Origin: Paucibacter sp. KCTC 42545
GTDB taxonomy: Bacteria; Pseudomonadota; Gammaproteobacteria; Burkholderiales; Burkholderiaceae_C
Length of the DNA stretch: 64,000 nucleotides
Direction: 5' to 3'
NCBI RefSeq assembly: GCF_001477625.1
Contig: NZ_CP013692.1
Location: 3,534,001-3,598,000, forward strand
Part shown: positions 27,738-36,666 of the stretch, in pieces
Position numbering within the stretch: the first letter of the stretch is position 1
Layout of the letters: each line of letters opens with the position of its first letter
The notes under the pieces: generated by a model
The model's input: only the letters and a program-made list of their open reading frames with translations
Databases searched by the model: none
Told to the model about the DNA's origin: nothing
Position numbers and translations under genes: made by a program

Positions 27738-30700
27738 TTAGCGGTTGTCGATGAGCACCAAGGTCGAGCCCAGGCTGACCGGGGTGGCGTTGGTGGTGTC
27801 GGCGAATTGCACCTGGCCGAGATAGCGGTTGCCAGCCGGCACCGACCAGCCCAAGCCCACCGAGGCCGTGCCACCGGCGTAGACCGAGGCCGGTCCGGCG
27901 GCGCGCAGGCTTTGCGTGCCGACGATGGGGCCCAGAGTCCAGCTGGACAAGGTGTAAGTCGCCTTGCCATCGGGGCCCTTGCTGGTGTCGTAGCCACTCA
28001 CGCAAGCCGAGTAGGTGCCGGCCGCAGGTGCTTTCAGGCTGACCAATTCATCCGCAGTGGCGCCGCCGCTGGAGCCGACATTGGCACCGGTGCCGCCAGG
28101 GCCGGCATAGATGTCCAGATCCAAGTCGACCGGGCCATTGGTATCGGCGTCAAAGAGCTGGAAGCGCGCCAGTAAGGCGCCCGCCGGCACGGCGACGTCA
28201 AAGCACTGCTTCTCACCCGTGGTGATGGTGGCGGTGTTGCGTGTCGCCGGCACCAGACCCACAGGCGTCACACCCAGCTTGCCGGTGTAGCCCGAAGTGA
28301 CCGAGAACACCTTGCTGCCGCTACCAGACTTGCGCACATCGCTGACCGAGGCCGGGATGGAGAAGCCGCCGGCGCTGCCATTGGCGCTCAACGGGCTGGT
28401 CACCGAAGCCACGCCATCGCTCCAAGTCAGGCTACCGAAGGACCAGGCGCTGGCGGAAACCGCCGCACCCGGGGTGATCTTGACCGTGAAGCTGCCAGTG
28501 GCGCCGGGCGCCAGCGTCAACGAGGCCGGAGTCACCACCACATCCCAAGAAGGCAGCGTGGCGGAGGCCACAAAGGTCTTGGTCGCGGTGCTGACATTCT
28601 TGATCGACCGGTTGAAAGTCTTCGAGATCACGACGCCCTTGGCCGTCAAGGAGGGCAGATTCAGGTCCGTGGCGGAGATGGAGCCCAAGGTGGCGCAGCT
28701 GCCGATGCCGGCCGGCGGCGTCAGGCCCAGGCCGCAGAGGAAGCGACCATGGTCGGCAGCCGTGAGGTCATAGACCAGCGGCATGGACGTCGCGCCATTG
28801 GGGTTCAGGTGGCCTGCACCATAGCCCCAGCGGTCGGGGTCCAGGCTGCCATTGGCCAGCTTAACTGGGCCGGCCGAGGTCATCATCGCCGACTTGATGG
28901 CCGCAGGCGACCAGCAGGGATGCTGCTGCTTGAGCAAAGCGGCAATGCCGGCCACATGCGGGCTGGACATCGAGGTGCCTTGCAAGGAGTTGGCATTGGC
29001 TGCGGGCGTGTAGGTGCCGGCAATGGTGGCATCGTGCTGCGCCTGGGTCTGGCTCTCATCGATATAGGCCGCCAGGATGTCCACGCCCGGGCCAGTGATA
29101 TCGGGCTTGAGGATATTGCCATTGGCCTTGTTGGGGCCGCGCGAAGAGAAGTCAGCCATCACCGGCGCCACGATGGCGGGCGGCGTGGCCGGCGGCTTGA
29201 TCGTGCCTGTGGCCCCGGCCGCGGCCGCGGTGACATAGTTTCGGATGCTGGCGCGGTTGGCCAGCGGCAGGTGGATAGAGGGCACCGAATGGAAGTCCGC
29301 CACCAGGCCATCGGCGGCAGCGCTGGCATTGACCAGCACCATGCCGACGCCGCCGGCGCGCTTGACCTCGGCGCTCTTGTCGACCCGCGCATTCACACCG
29401 CGATCGCAAACGACGATCTTGCCGCTCACCTTGGTCGAATCCAGCGTGCCGGCAAAGCAGCGCTGCGCATCGGCCACGGCTTGGCCTGCGGCCACCGCAG
29501 AGTCCGCCAAAATCATCGAGCCGGCCAAAGTACTGCCGAACACCGAGACCCCGTTGCTGTACACGGAAGCATCACCCAAGACCAGATCGGCCACGGACTG
29601 GCGGTCATGGGTGGAGGCGGCCACCGTCATCAGCCAGGGGCTGATGTGCGCGACCTGATTGGCCGGGCCGCTATTGCCGGCCGAGGCCGCCACAAACACG
29701 CCGGCAGCCGTCGCGTTCAGGTAGGCGATTTCGATCGGATCGTTGAAATTGGTCTGGGTGCCGCTGACCGAATAATTGATCACGTCCACACCGTCGGCCA
29801 CCGCGTCGTTGATGGCGGCCAGAATGTCGGCAGTTTGCCCGCCGTCGTTGGTGGGGGTGGTGGTTGCCGTCCAGAGTGCCTTGTAGACGGCAATGCGGGC
29901 GCGTGGCGCCATGCCCGAGATGCCACCGATGGCGGTGCCATTGATGGTTGCAGTGACGTTGGCGTTACCGCCCGAGGTCGATGCGGTGTGGCTGCCGTGA
30001 CCGGCGCCGTCACGCGGGGACTTGTATTCCAAGCGCGGGTGCGCGGCGTACGCGCCGCCGCTGGCCGCTGCGCCGGCATACCAAGCGTCGCCGTAAAAGC
30101 GCGCACCGATCAGCTTGTTATTACACATGGCGGCGGTGAAACCTTCACCGGCCACGCAAGTGCCTTTCCATTTGGCGGGTGGCGGGCCGTAAGCCGAAGT
30201 GCCCGCCTGGTAGTAAGGGACCGGATTGCCCAGGGCATCGACCTTGTCGCCGAAGGAGGCGGTCTCGGGCCAGACGCCGGTGTCGATCACGCCGATGATG
30301 ACGTCTTCACCCTTGACCTGGCGCGCCGCCGTGTCCAGTTGCGACCACAAGCCGCCCGGTGCCATCAGGCCCAGAAAGGCGGGCGTGCGGGTGGTGTCGG
30401 CCGGAATCAGTCGGGACTCGGTGACCGACACGACCTTGGTCGACGTCTGCAAAGCCTTGGCCTGCGCCGGCGTCAGAGCGGCCGAGAAGCCGTTGAAGAC
30501 CACCGTGTAATTGTGCATGGCGGCGGGCGCGCCGACGCGGCTCAGCACCGCGCTGTGTTGCGAGGTCAGATAGTTGCGATAGCTCTTCACATTGGCACCG
30601 GCGGCATTAAAGCGCGCGCCGGCGGGCGCCTTGGTGGCAGCCAGACCGGCGAGCTTGCCGTCATAGGTGGCAGCCGGTGCGTCGGCCATCTGAACGATGT

Positions 30701-30791
30701 AGATCTTCTTGCCACTGCTCTGGGCGGCGGCGCCCATGCTGAGCGTGGCCAAACCCAGCATCAGCGCGATATGCAATTTCTTGTGGTTCAT
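27738..30791 (-). CDS. Secreted S8 family (subtilisin-like) serine protease
   Basis: A 1017-residue preproenzyme. Signal peptide 1-23; I9-type propeptide about 28-130; peptidase domain with Asp170 (VIDTGVWPE), His265 (GHGSHTAS), oxyanion Asn373 (AGNSGP) and Ser607 (GTSMSSPHVAG). A PA-type insertion near 430-520 lies between the histidine and serine, as in large plant-like subtilases. C-terminal to the catalytic domain are a fibronectin-III-like segment (about 730-850) and a prepeptidase-like beta domain (about 865-965, VPAGALLARFQLFDA), followed by a final beta-rich tail. All catalytic residues are intact, so it is probably an active extracellular protease. A PEP-CTERM gene lies 73 bases upstream on the same strand. 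Confidence 0.93.
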   Translation of the reverse strand: MNHKKLHIALMLGLATLSMGAAAQSSGKKIYIVQMADAPAATYDGKLAGLAATKAPAGARFNAAGANVKSYRNYLTSQHSAVLSRVGAPAAMHNYTVVFNGFSAALTPAQAKALQTSTKVVSVTESRLIPADTTRTPAFLGLMAPGGLWSQLDTAARQVKGEDVIIGVIDTGVWPETASFGDKVDALGNPVPYYQAGTSAYGPPPAKWKGTCVAGEGFTAAMCNNKLIGARFYGDAWYAGAAASGGAYAAHPRLEYKSPRDGAGHGSHTASTSGGNANVTATINGTAIGGISGMAPRARIAVYKALWTATTTPTNDGGQTADILAAINDAVADGVDVINYSVSGTQTNFNDPIEIAYLNATAAGVFVAASAGNSGPANQVAHISPWLMTVAASTHDRQSVADLVLGDASVYSNGVSVFGSTLAGSMILADSAVAAGQAVADAQRCFAGTLDSTKVSGKIVVCDRGVNARVDKSAEVKRAGGVGMVLVNASAAADGLVADFHSVPSIHLPLANRASIRNYVTAAAAGATGTIKPPATPPAIVAPVMADFSSRGPNKANGNILKPDITGPGVDILAAYIDESQTQAQHDATIAGTYTPAANANSLQGTSMSSPHVAGIAALLKQQHPCWSPAAIKSAMMTSAGPVKLANGSLDPDRWGYGAGHLNPNGATSMPLVYDLTAADHGRFLCGLGLTPPAGIGSCATLGSISATDLNLPSLTAKGVVISKTFNRSIKNVSTATKTFVASATLPSWDVVVTPASLTLAPGATGSFTVKITPGAAVSASAWSFGSLTWSDGVASVTSPLSANGSAGGFSIPASVSDVRKSGSGSKVFSVTSGYTGKLGVTPVGLVPATRNTATITTGEKQCFDVAVPAGALLARFQLFDADTNGPVDLDLDIYAGPGGTGANVGSSGGATADELVSLKAPAAGTYSACVSGYDTSKGPDGKATYTLSSWTLGPIVGTQSLRAAGPASVYAGGTASVGLGWSVPAGNRYLGQVQFADTTNATPVSLGSTLVLIDNR

Positions 30792-30864
30792 CGAAAACTC
30801 CTAGCGAGTTGCGGTAACAACAACAACGAAGCGGACCCGTGCCGGCGCTTAGCCGGTCAGCCGC

Positions 30865-31545
30865 TCAGACCTTGGCTTGGCGCCGACGCAGCCAGCCCAT
30901 GCCGGCCAGGCCCATGCCGAGCAGCAAGGCGGCCGAAGGTTCGGGCACGGCGGCGGTGACATTGATGTTGTCGAGCGCGAACTGCCCGTTGTTCTGCAGC
31001 GGCGAGGTGCACACATTGCTGCCGTCAAAGCTGCAGGCGAAGAATTCCACCGATTTGAGATTGGTGTAGACCGAGAAGTCAGCACCGCTGTACTGAGCGA
31101 ATTGATACGAACCGCCAGCGGCTGGCGCGAACAAGAAAGCCCAGCCCACTTGCGTGCCATCGGCCTGGGTGCCAACCGCTGCAATGGTGGTTTGGCCGCC
31201 TGCGGCGGGCACCAGCGGCACAAAGGCCGCGTCGAAGGAATTCAGGTTGAACAGGCCGCCGTCGGCCCGTGTCAAGGTCATGTAGCCTTCGTTGAGCTGT
31301 GTGTAGAACTGGGTGGTATTGCCGGACGGTGGCGCATCCAGGGCGGAGGCCACGTCAACCGTCCCGAAATCGTAATGCACCGCCATATTGAAGCCGGACT
31401 GCTGGAAGCTCTGGCCCGCGAAGTACAAGCCCGTCAGCGCGGGCTCATCAAAGTCGATAACGGCGGCCGAAGCCTGCAGCGGTGAGGCAGCGATGGCCCC
31501 GGCAATGAGGGTGCTGGCGAACAGCGACCGTGTCAGAACTCGCAT
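30865..31545 (-). CDS. PEP-CTERM sorting domain protein
   Basis: A 226-residue exported protein. Signal peptide about 1-28; a beta-rich middle (AAVIDFDEPALTGLYFAGQS) resembling NF038122-type or other secreted adhesive domains without a recognisable enzyme motif. The C-terminus is a textbook PEP-CTERM signal: VPEPSAALLLGMGLAGMGWL, then a basic RRRQ tail. Such proteins are processed by an exosortase (EpsH type), which is not encoded in this window, and are linked with exopolysaccharide or biofilm. It is probably cotranscribed with the protease gene downstream. Exact function unknown. Confidence 0.9.
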   Translation of the reverse strand: MRVLTRSLFASTLIAGAIAASPLQASAAVIDFDEPALTGLYFAGQSFQQSGFNMAVHYDFGTVDVASALDAPPSGNTTQFYTQLNEGYMTLTRADGGLFNLNSFDAAFVPLVPAAGGQTTIAAVGTQADGTQVGWAFLFAPAAGGSYQFAQYSGADFSVYTNLKSVEFFACSFDGSNVCTSPLQNNGQFALDNINVTAAVPEPSAALLLGMGLAGMGWLRRRQAKV

Positions 31546-32026
31546 AGAAACTCCTTGGTGTGCTTAGGAGAAATTGAGGACAAGCGGCTATTGGCCACTC
31601 ATTCAATGCCGGGAGGGCAGGCGCTGACCATAGCGTTTGGGGTAATAAGTCACACGCGTAAAAACCCTGCGGGCCGGCTCGCCCGATTTTTGTGCTGGAG
31701 ACTTTTCATAGGAGAAGGCCTTGTGAGGCCTTTTTCGCCCCCCCCTTCTTCTGGGGGGGGATGCCGCGAGCGCCGCGTCGGCCCGCCAAGACAAAAAGCA
31801 CAAAACAAGGAAACAAGGCAAAGGCGCTGGCGCCAGACAAGCCGCCGGCACGCAACTGGATGCTTGGCGCCTGCTGAAACTCCGCGCGCCCTGAGCTGTT
31901 GCTTGCCGGCCAAAGTCAGCCCAGACGAGCGCCGAGATTGCCGCCTTGTAATGCTGGGGTCAGCGGCCCCTCCCTAGACTGGTGCCAACACCCGCTATCG
32001 CCAACAGGGTGCGAACGGAGACTGTC
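31546..32026. other. Intergenic region with promoters and two hairpins
   Basis: No convincing gene is seen in these 481 bases between the divergent PEP-CTERM and deacetylase genes; open frames here have no family-like sequence. It must contain both promoters. The notable structures are the AAGGCC hairpin with a T run and the C8/G8 hairpin at 31715-31760, annotated separately. Confidence 0.5.
31715..31760. other. AAGGCC hairpin followed by a C8-G8 hairpin
   Basis: AAGGCC-TTGTGA-GGCCTT (31715-31732) is followed by a further TTT, like a small terminator. Six bases on, eight cytosines (31738-31745), a TTCTTCT spacer and eight guanines (31753-31760) could form a second, purely G:C hairpin. No plus-strand gene lies immediately upstream to be terminated. 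The role is unknown; homopolymer runs of eight are also prone to length change. Confidence 0.55.
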
Positions 32027-32953
32027 ATGCTTGCCGCTTACATCACCCATGCCGACTGCGCCCGCCACGAAATGGGCGCCCAACACCCCGAATGCCCGGA
32101 GCGCCTGGGCGCCATCAACGATCAGTTGCTGATCAAGGGGCTGCTGGACTATATGCAGCCGCACGACGCGCCGCTGGCCACCGAGGATCAGCTCTCCCAC
32201 GCCCATTCCTCGCTCTATGTGCGCGAGCTGATGGACGCCTCGCCCAGCGAGGGCCACCGCCAAGTCGACCCCGACACCAGCATGAACCCCTTCACCTTGA
32301 CCGCCGCCCGGCGCGCGGCCGGCGCGGCCGTGCTGGCGACGGATCTGGTGGTGTCGGGCGAAGCGCCCAGCGCCTTTTGCTGCGTGCGCCCGCCCGGCCA
32401 CCATGCCGAGCGCGCCGCGGCCATGGGCTTTTGCTTTTTCAACAATATTGCCGTGGGCATCCGCCATGCGCTGGACGTGCACGGCCTGGAGCGCGTGGCC
32501 CTGATCGACTTCGATGTGCACCACGGCAATGGCAGCGAAGACATCTTGCGCGGCGACGCTCGGGTGCTGATGTGCTCCATCTTCGAGCAAGGCCTCTACC
32601 CCTTCACCGGCGAGGTGGACACCGCTGCCAATATGGTCAATGTGCCCCTGCCCACCCGCTCGGGCAGCAAGCAGTTTCGCGAGGCGGTGACCGAGCAATG
32701 GCTGCCGGCGCTGGAAGCCTTCCGGCCGCAGCTGATCTATATCTCGGCTGGCTTCGATGCCCACCGCGAGGATGACGGCGGCAATCTCGGCCTGGTCGAG
32801 GCCGACTTCGAATGGGTCACCCAGCAATTGATGGACGTGGCCCGCCGCCACTGCCACGGCCGCGTTATCTCCTGCCTGGAAGGCGGCTATGTGCTGAGCC
32901 CGCTGGGGCGCAGCGCCGCCGCCCATGTGAAGGTGCTGATTGGTGCGGATTGA
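32027..32953 (+). CDS. Histone deacetylase family (class II HDAC-like) amidohydrolase
   Basis: A 308-residue arginase/deacetylase-fold enzyme. Catalytic histidine pair His125-His126 in RPPGHHAE; zinc ligands Asp163 and His165 in DFDVHHGNG and Asp244 in SAGFDAHRED; the transition-state tyrosine in CLEGGYVL. These residues are complete, so it should hydrolyse acyl-amide bonds on lysines or on acylated polyamines. GGAG precedes the ATG at 32027. The next gene, 45 bases on, is a Pat-type protein acetyltransferase, which makes a role in reversing lysine acetylation attractive, but acetylpolyamine hydrolysis is an alternative. Cytoplasmic; no signal peptide. Confidence 0.92.
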   Translation: MLAAYITHADCARHEMGAQHPECPERLGAINDQLLIKGLLDYMQPHDAPLATEDQLSHAHSSLYVRELMDASPSEGHRQVDPDTSMNPFTLTAARRAAGAAVLATDLVVSGEAPSAFCCVRPPGHHAERAAAMGFCFFNNIAVGIRHALDVHGLERVALIDFDVHHGNGSEDILRGDARVLMCSIFEQGLYPFTGEVDTAANMVNVPLPTRSGSKQFREAVTEQWLPALEAFRPQLIYISAGFDAHREDDGGNLGLVEADFEWVTQQLMDVARRHCHGRVISCLEGGYVLSPLGRSAAAHVKVLIGAD

Positions 32954-32998
32954 TCCAGCACAATCGGCCGCGCCACCACAGCGATCACACTGCAGCCC

Positions 32999-35692
32999 AT
33001 GGACAAGCACTATCTGAGTCAGTTGTTCCACCCGCAATCCGTGGTGGTGTTCGCCGGCCAAAGCGACGATGCGCAAGGCCTGACCCCGCACGCCAAGGCT
33101 TTGCGGGCGGCGCTTCGAGCGCAGCGCTACACCGGCACCTTGCAGTTTCTCGACATCCACACCACCGGCACCCTGGCAGAGTTGGCACAGGCACAGGCCG
33201 ATCTGGCCATCATCGCCCTGCCGCCCGAGGATGTGCCGGCCGCGCTGGAAGTGGCCGGCCGCATGACTTGCCGCGCCGCGCTGGTGATTTCCAGCGGCAT
33301 CAATGCCGAGCAGGCGGCGGAGTTGAAAAAAATCGCCCGCCGCGAAGGCATGTTCCTGCTCGGCCCCAACTGCCTGGGCCTGCAACGCCCGCGCTTGCAA
33401 CTCAATGCCAGTGCCGCCGGGCCGCTGGCAACTGACGGGCCGCTGGCCCTGATCTCGCAATCCGGCTCGCTGACCACCTCGATGCTGGACTGGGCCAGCA
33501 ATAACGCCGTGGGCTTTTCCTCGGTGGTTTCGCTGGGGCCCAACACCTCGGTGGACATTGCCCAGGTGCTGGACTTCCTGGCCAATGATGCGCAGACGCA
33601 CAGCATCATCGTCTACCTCGAAGGCATCCCGAATGCGCGCCGCTTCATGAGCGCCCTGCGCATGGCCGCCAATGCCAAGCCGGTGGTGGTGCTCAAGGCC
33701 GGCCGCCGGCCGGCGGGCAATGAGGCGGCGCAAACCCATTGCGGCACGATTGTGGGCAGTGACGATGTGTTTGACGCGGCGCTGCGCCGCGCCGGTGCGG
33801 TGCGGGTGCGCTCTTTTGTCGAACTGTTCTCCGCCGCCAAATGCCTGGCCTCGCGTTACCGGCCGGTGGGCAAGCGTTTGGCCGTGGTCACCAACGGCGG
33901 CGGGCCGGGCGTGCTGGCGGCCGACTGGATTAACGAGATCTCGCTCAGCCTGGGCCGCTTGTCGGCCGAGTCGGTCGCCGCCTTGCAGCCGCGCCTGCCC
34001 GAGCAGGCCTCGCTGGCCGACTTGATCGATTTGTCCGAAGAAGCCGGCGCCGAGCACTACAAGGCCGCCATCGAAATCGCCTGCCGCGACCGCCAGATCG
34101 ACGGCGTGCTGGCCATTTACTCCCCCAAGGTCGGCGGCGATGCCTCGGCCGTGGCGAGTGCCCTGGCAGACATCAAGCGCAGCATCGGCAAGCCGCTGCT
34201 GTGCTGCTGGATGGGCGACACCTCGGTAATCGCCGCGCGCGGCTTGCTCAACGAGGCCGCCATTCCCAGCTTCCGCACGCCCGAGGCGGCGGTGGGCGCT
34301 TTCGGCAATATCGCCTCCTTCTACCAAAACCAGCTGCTGCTGCAGCAAACGCCGCCCCCGCTCTCGACCCTGGCCAAGCCCGATATCGAGGGCGCCCGCC
34401 TGGTGATCGAAAGCGTGCTGGCGGAGCGCCGCAAGGTGCTGACCGAGATGGAGTCAAAGACCCTGCTCTCGGCCTTCCACATCCCGGTCACCAACACCAT
34501 CCTGGCGCGCAGCGCCAACGAGGCCATGATGATCGCCACCCAGCTGGGCTTCCCGGTGGCGATCAAGATTGCCTCACCCGACATCAGCCACAAATCCGAT
34601 GTGCAGGGCGTGGTGCTGAATCTGGCCAGCGGCGCGGCGGTGCGCGATGCTTACAACGATATGGTGGAGCGCGTTGCCCGCCTGCAGCCGCAGGCGCGCA
34701 TCAACGGCATCACGGTGCAGAAGATGGCGGGCGCCAAGCGCGGCCGCGAGCTTTACATCGGCCTGGTCACCGACGAGCCCTTCGGCCCGGTGATTGTGTT
34801 CGGCGCCGGCGGCACCATGATCGAGCTGATCAATGACCGCGCCATGGAGCTGCCGCCGCTGAACCAATTCCTGGCCCGCCGCCTGATCGAACGCTCGCGC
34901 GTGGCCGAGACCCTGGGCGAATGGCGCGGCGCAGCCGCCGTGAATATGGAAGCGCTGGAGCAGCTGCTGCTGCGCGTGTCGGAAATGGTGTGCGAGCTGC
35001 CCCAGCTGCGCGAGATGGACATCAACCCCATCATCATCGACGAGCATGGCGCGGTGGCGGTGGATGCGCGCATCGTCATCGACAGCGCGCAGCAAACCAT
35101 CAGCGGGCGCAGCAATAACAGCTACAGCCACCTGGCCATCCTGCCCTACCCGGCGCGCTACGAGCAGATCTGGCCGCTGCGCGGCGGCGGCGAATATCTG
35201 GTGCGCCCCATCCACCCCGACGACGCGCAGATGCTGCAAGACCTGGTGCAGCACCTCAGCCCGGAGAGCCGCTACTTCCGCTTCGTCTCCTCGATGGTGG
35301 AGTTGCCACCGTCCATGCTGGCCCGCTTCACCCTGATCGACTACGACCGCGAAATGGCCCTGGTGGCGGTGGCCAAGGAACGGGTGGCCGGGGCGGACGG
35401 CGAGATCAGCGAAACCGAGCGCATCGTCGGCGTCTCGCGCTACATCACCAACCCCGATCAATCCAGCTGCGAGTTCTCGCTGCTGGTGGCCGACGACTTC
35501 AAGGGCCTGGGCCTGGGCTCGCGGCTGATGGAAAGCATCATGGACGTGGCGCGCGAAAAGGGCCTGGCCGAGATCCAGGGCCTGGTGCTGGCCAACAACC
35601 CCAGCATGCTCAAGCTGATGAAGAGCCTGGGCTTCGCCATCAAGCCCTTCGAAGAGGACCGCGACTTCAAGCTGGTGACGCACGGGCTTTGA
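32999..35692 (+). CDS. Pat-type protein acetyltransferase with ADP-forming acyl-CoA synthetase-like region and GNAT domain
   Basis: An 897-residue fusion. CoA-binding domain (about 8-130, FHPQSVVVFAG, LGPNCLGL), succinyl-CoA-ligase-like domains (ALISQSGSLTTSMLDWA; about 150-440) and an ATP-grasp (about 480-700, VAIKIASPDISHKSDV, FGAGGTMIEL). A C-terminal GNAT domain (about 725-897) has its acetyl-CoA-binding loop in FKGLGLGSRLMES. His247 in THCGT occupies the position of the phosphohistidine of ADP-forming acyl-CoA synthetases. In characterised Pat proteins I recall this residue as lost, so its presence is worth noting. Likely role: lysine acetylation of metabolic enzymes such as acetyl-CoA synthetase. 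It follows the HDAC-like gene by 45 bases. Confidence 0.9.
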   Translation: MDKHYLSQLFHPQSVVVFAGQSDDAQGLTPHAKALRAALRAQRYTGTLQFLDIHTTGTLAELAQAQADLAIIALPPEDVPAALEVAGRMTCRAALVISSGINAEQAAELKKIARREGMFLLGPNCLGLQRPRLQLNASAAGPLATDGPLALISQSGSLTTSMLDWASNNAVGFSSVVSLGPNTSVDIAQVLDFLANDAQTHSIIVYLEGIPNARRFMSALRMAANAKPVVVLKAGRRPAGNEAAQTHCGTIVGSDDVFDAALRRAGAVRVRSFVELFSAAKCLASRYRPVGKRLAVVTNGGGPGVLAADWINEISLSLGRLSAESVAALQPRLPEQASLADLIDLSEEAGAEHYKAAIEIACRDRQIDGVLAIYSPKVGGDASAVASALADIKRSIGKPLLCCWMGDTSVIAARGLLNEAAIPSFRTPEAAVGAFGNIASFYQNQLLLQQTPPPLSTLAKPDIEGARLVIESVLAERRKVLTEMESKTLLSAFHIPVTNTILARSANEAMMIATQLGFPVAIKIASPDISHKSDVQGVVLNLASGAAVRDAYNDMVERVARLQPQARINGITVQKMAGAKRGRELYIGLVTDEPFGPVIVFGAGGTMIELINDRAMELPPLNQFLARRLIERSRVAETLGEWRGAAAVNMEALEQLLLRVSEMVCELPQLREMDINPIIIDEHGAVAVDARIVIDSAQQTISGRSNNSYSHLAILPYPARYEQIWPLRGGGEYLVRPIHPDDAQMLQDLVQHLSPESRYFRFVSSMVELPPSMLARFTLIDYDREMALVAVAKERVAGADGEISETERIVGVSRYITNPDQSSCEFSLLVADDFKGLGLGSRLMESIMDVAREKGLAEIQGLVLANNPSMLKLMKSLGFAIKPFEEDRDFKLVTHGL

Positions 35693-35748
35693 TCTCACTG
35701 CATCGAGTCGACGCCGAGCAGAAAAAACGTTACTTTCGACACCCAAGC

Positions 35749-35782
35749 GCCCTGCGCTGTCAATAGTTTTAACCCGCAGGGC
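35749..35782. repeat. Inverted repeat downstream of the acetyltransferase gene
   Basis: GCCCTGCG (35749-35756) and CGCAGGGC (35775-35782) can pair around an 18-base AT-rich loop, 57 bases after the stop of the acetyltransferase gene. No T run follows, so it is at best a weak or factor-dependent terminator or a 3' stabiliser. Confidence 0.35.
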
Positions 35783-35957
35783 CAGCGCAATTCGTCGTCG
35801 ATTGCGTTGCCCTATCCCTTCATTCCTGCACCTGGTCGTTCACGCCTTGGGCGGCTGACAAGCCGCCACTAATCTGAGTTCAAGCCAGCACCTTGAACAA
35901 GGCGTCAACTGGAGTCATCCAGCGCTGGTTATCCCCAACCACAGCGAGGAAACTCTC

Positions 35958-36425
35958 ATGAACTCCAGCAAGCAATTTTTGACCGCCATCCTCTTCACCA
36001 TGATCGGCGGCACCGCCATTGCCGCAACGCCCGGCAGCCGTGTGGTGATCCAGGAAGACGGTGGCATCGTCCGCATGCCGGCCAATGTGCGCACCGATGT
36101 GGACAAGGCCTGCCCCGGCTTCGCCCAGACCTTGCAAAGCGAACTCAAGCGCACTTGGGAGCATTCCGGCGAATCCGGCAGCCTGCTGGTGCGCTTTGAT
36201 GTGGAAGGCGGCGTGGTCAGCTCGGTCCAGCAGTTCGGTGGCTTGCGCGAAAGTTTTGGCACACCGGTTCGCCGCGCCATGGCCAAGCTGCAATGCAATG
36301 GTGGCAACAGCGACAGCGGCAAGCAAAGCTTCACCTTTGTGCTGGACTTTGGCGGCAAGGATGCGCCCGAAGTGGCCAAGAGCTTTGTGCTGACCGCGCC
36401 CGCAGAAGTTGTTGCCCGCCGCTGA
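35958..36425 (+). CDS. Small secreted protein, TonB/TolA C-terminal-like
   Basis: A 155-residue protein with a signal peptide (residues 1-22, ending TAIAA). The mature part contains ELKRTWEHSGESGSLLVRFD, then VEGGVVSSVQQFGG and a downstream RRAMAKLQC. That pattern (W, a short beta strand, a glycine turn and a second strand followed by an amphipathic helix) resembles the C-terminal domain of TonB/TolA-type proteins. No proline-rich or transmembrane segment is present, so it is not an energy transducer. It stands alone between the acetyltransferase and the sulfate transporter genes. Function unknown; the domain likeness is an inference. Confidence 0.72.
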   Translation: MNSSKQFLTAILFTMIGGTAIAATPGSRVVIQEDGGIVRMPANVRTDVDKACPGFAQTLQSELKRTWEHSGESGSLLVRFDVEGGVVSSVQQFGGLRESFGTPVRRAMAKLQCNGGNSDSGKQSFTFVLDFGGKDAPEVAKSFVLTAPAEVVARR

Positions 36426-36563
36426 TGGAAAGGCTGGCCGTCCAAGCGATGGCGCGCGCCCGCCGCGCGCCATCAAAACGACTCCTGCACGCGCAAACCC
36501 GGCAGCGCGGCCGGCCAGCACCCCTGGGCTGGCAGGGCTTGGCCGCCCTTTGCTGAAATTTCT

Positions 36564-36588
36564 ATTTGCTTATTCCAGATAAGCAAAT
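36564..36588. promoter_or_regulatory. Perfect palindrome upstream of sbp
   Basis: ATTTGCTTAT and ATAAGCAAAT are perfect inverted repeats around TCCAG, 79 bases upstream of the sbp start. AT-rich ATAAG half-sites are the kind of sequence bound by CysB in sulfur-regulon promoters, and a CysB-type gene follows this operon, so a CysB operator is likely. Binding is inferred. Confidence 0.6.
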
Positions 36589-36599
36589 GCCAAAACAGT

Positions 36600-36619
36600 T
36601 GTTCCCCGAATAAGGAACA
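36600..36619. promoter_or_regulatory. Second inverted repeat upstream of sbp
   Basis: TGTTCC and GGAACA flank CCGAATAA, 11 bases downstream of the first palindrome and 47 bases before the sbp ATG. The GAATAAG core again resembles the ATAAG half-site of the neighbouring palindrome. It could be a second operator subsite or overlap the promoter. Confidence 0.45.
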
Positions 36620-36666
36620 CAGGGCATCCTGCAAACCTTCGCAAAATTCTGCACAAGGTCACTGCC

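Noticed and set aside
28749..30959. Long open frame on the plus strand opposite the S8 protease gene
   Set aside because: The protease frame carries the full catalytic triad and signal peptide; the opposite frame is rich in His, Gly and Arg without domains.
31916..34348. Open frame of about 800 codons on the minus strand opposite the deacetylase and acetyltransferase genes
   Set aside because: Both plus-strand proteins are complete with active-site residues; the antisense product matches no family and spans a clear intergenic gap.
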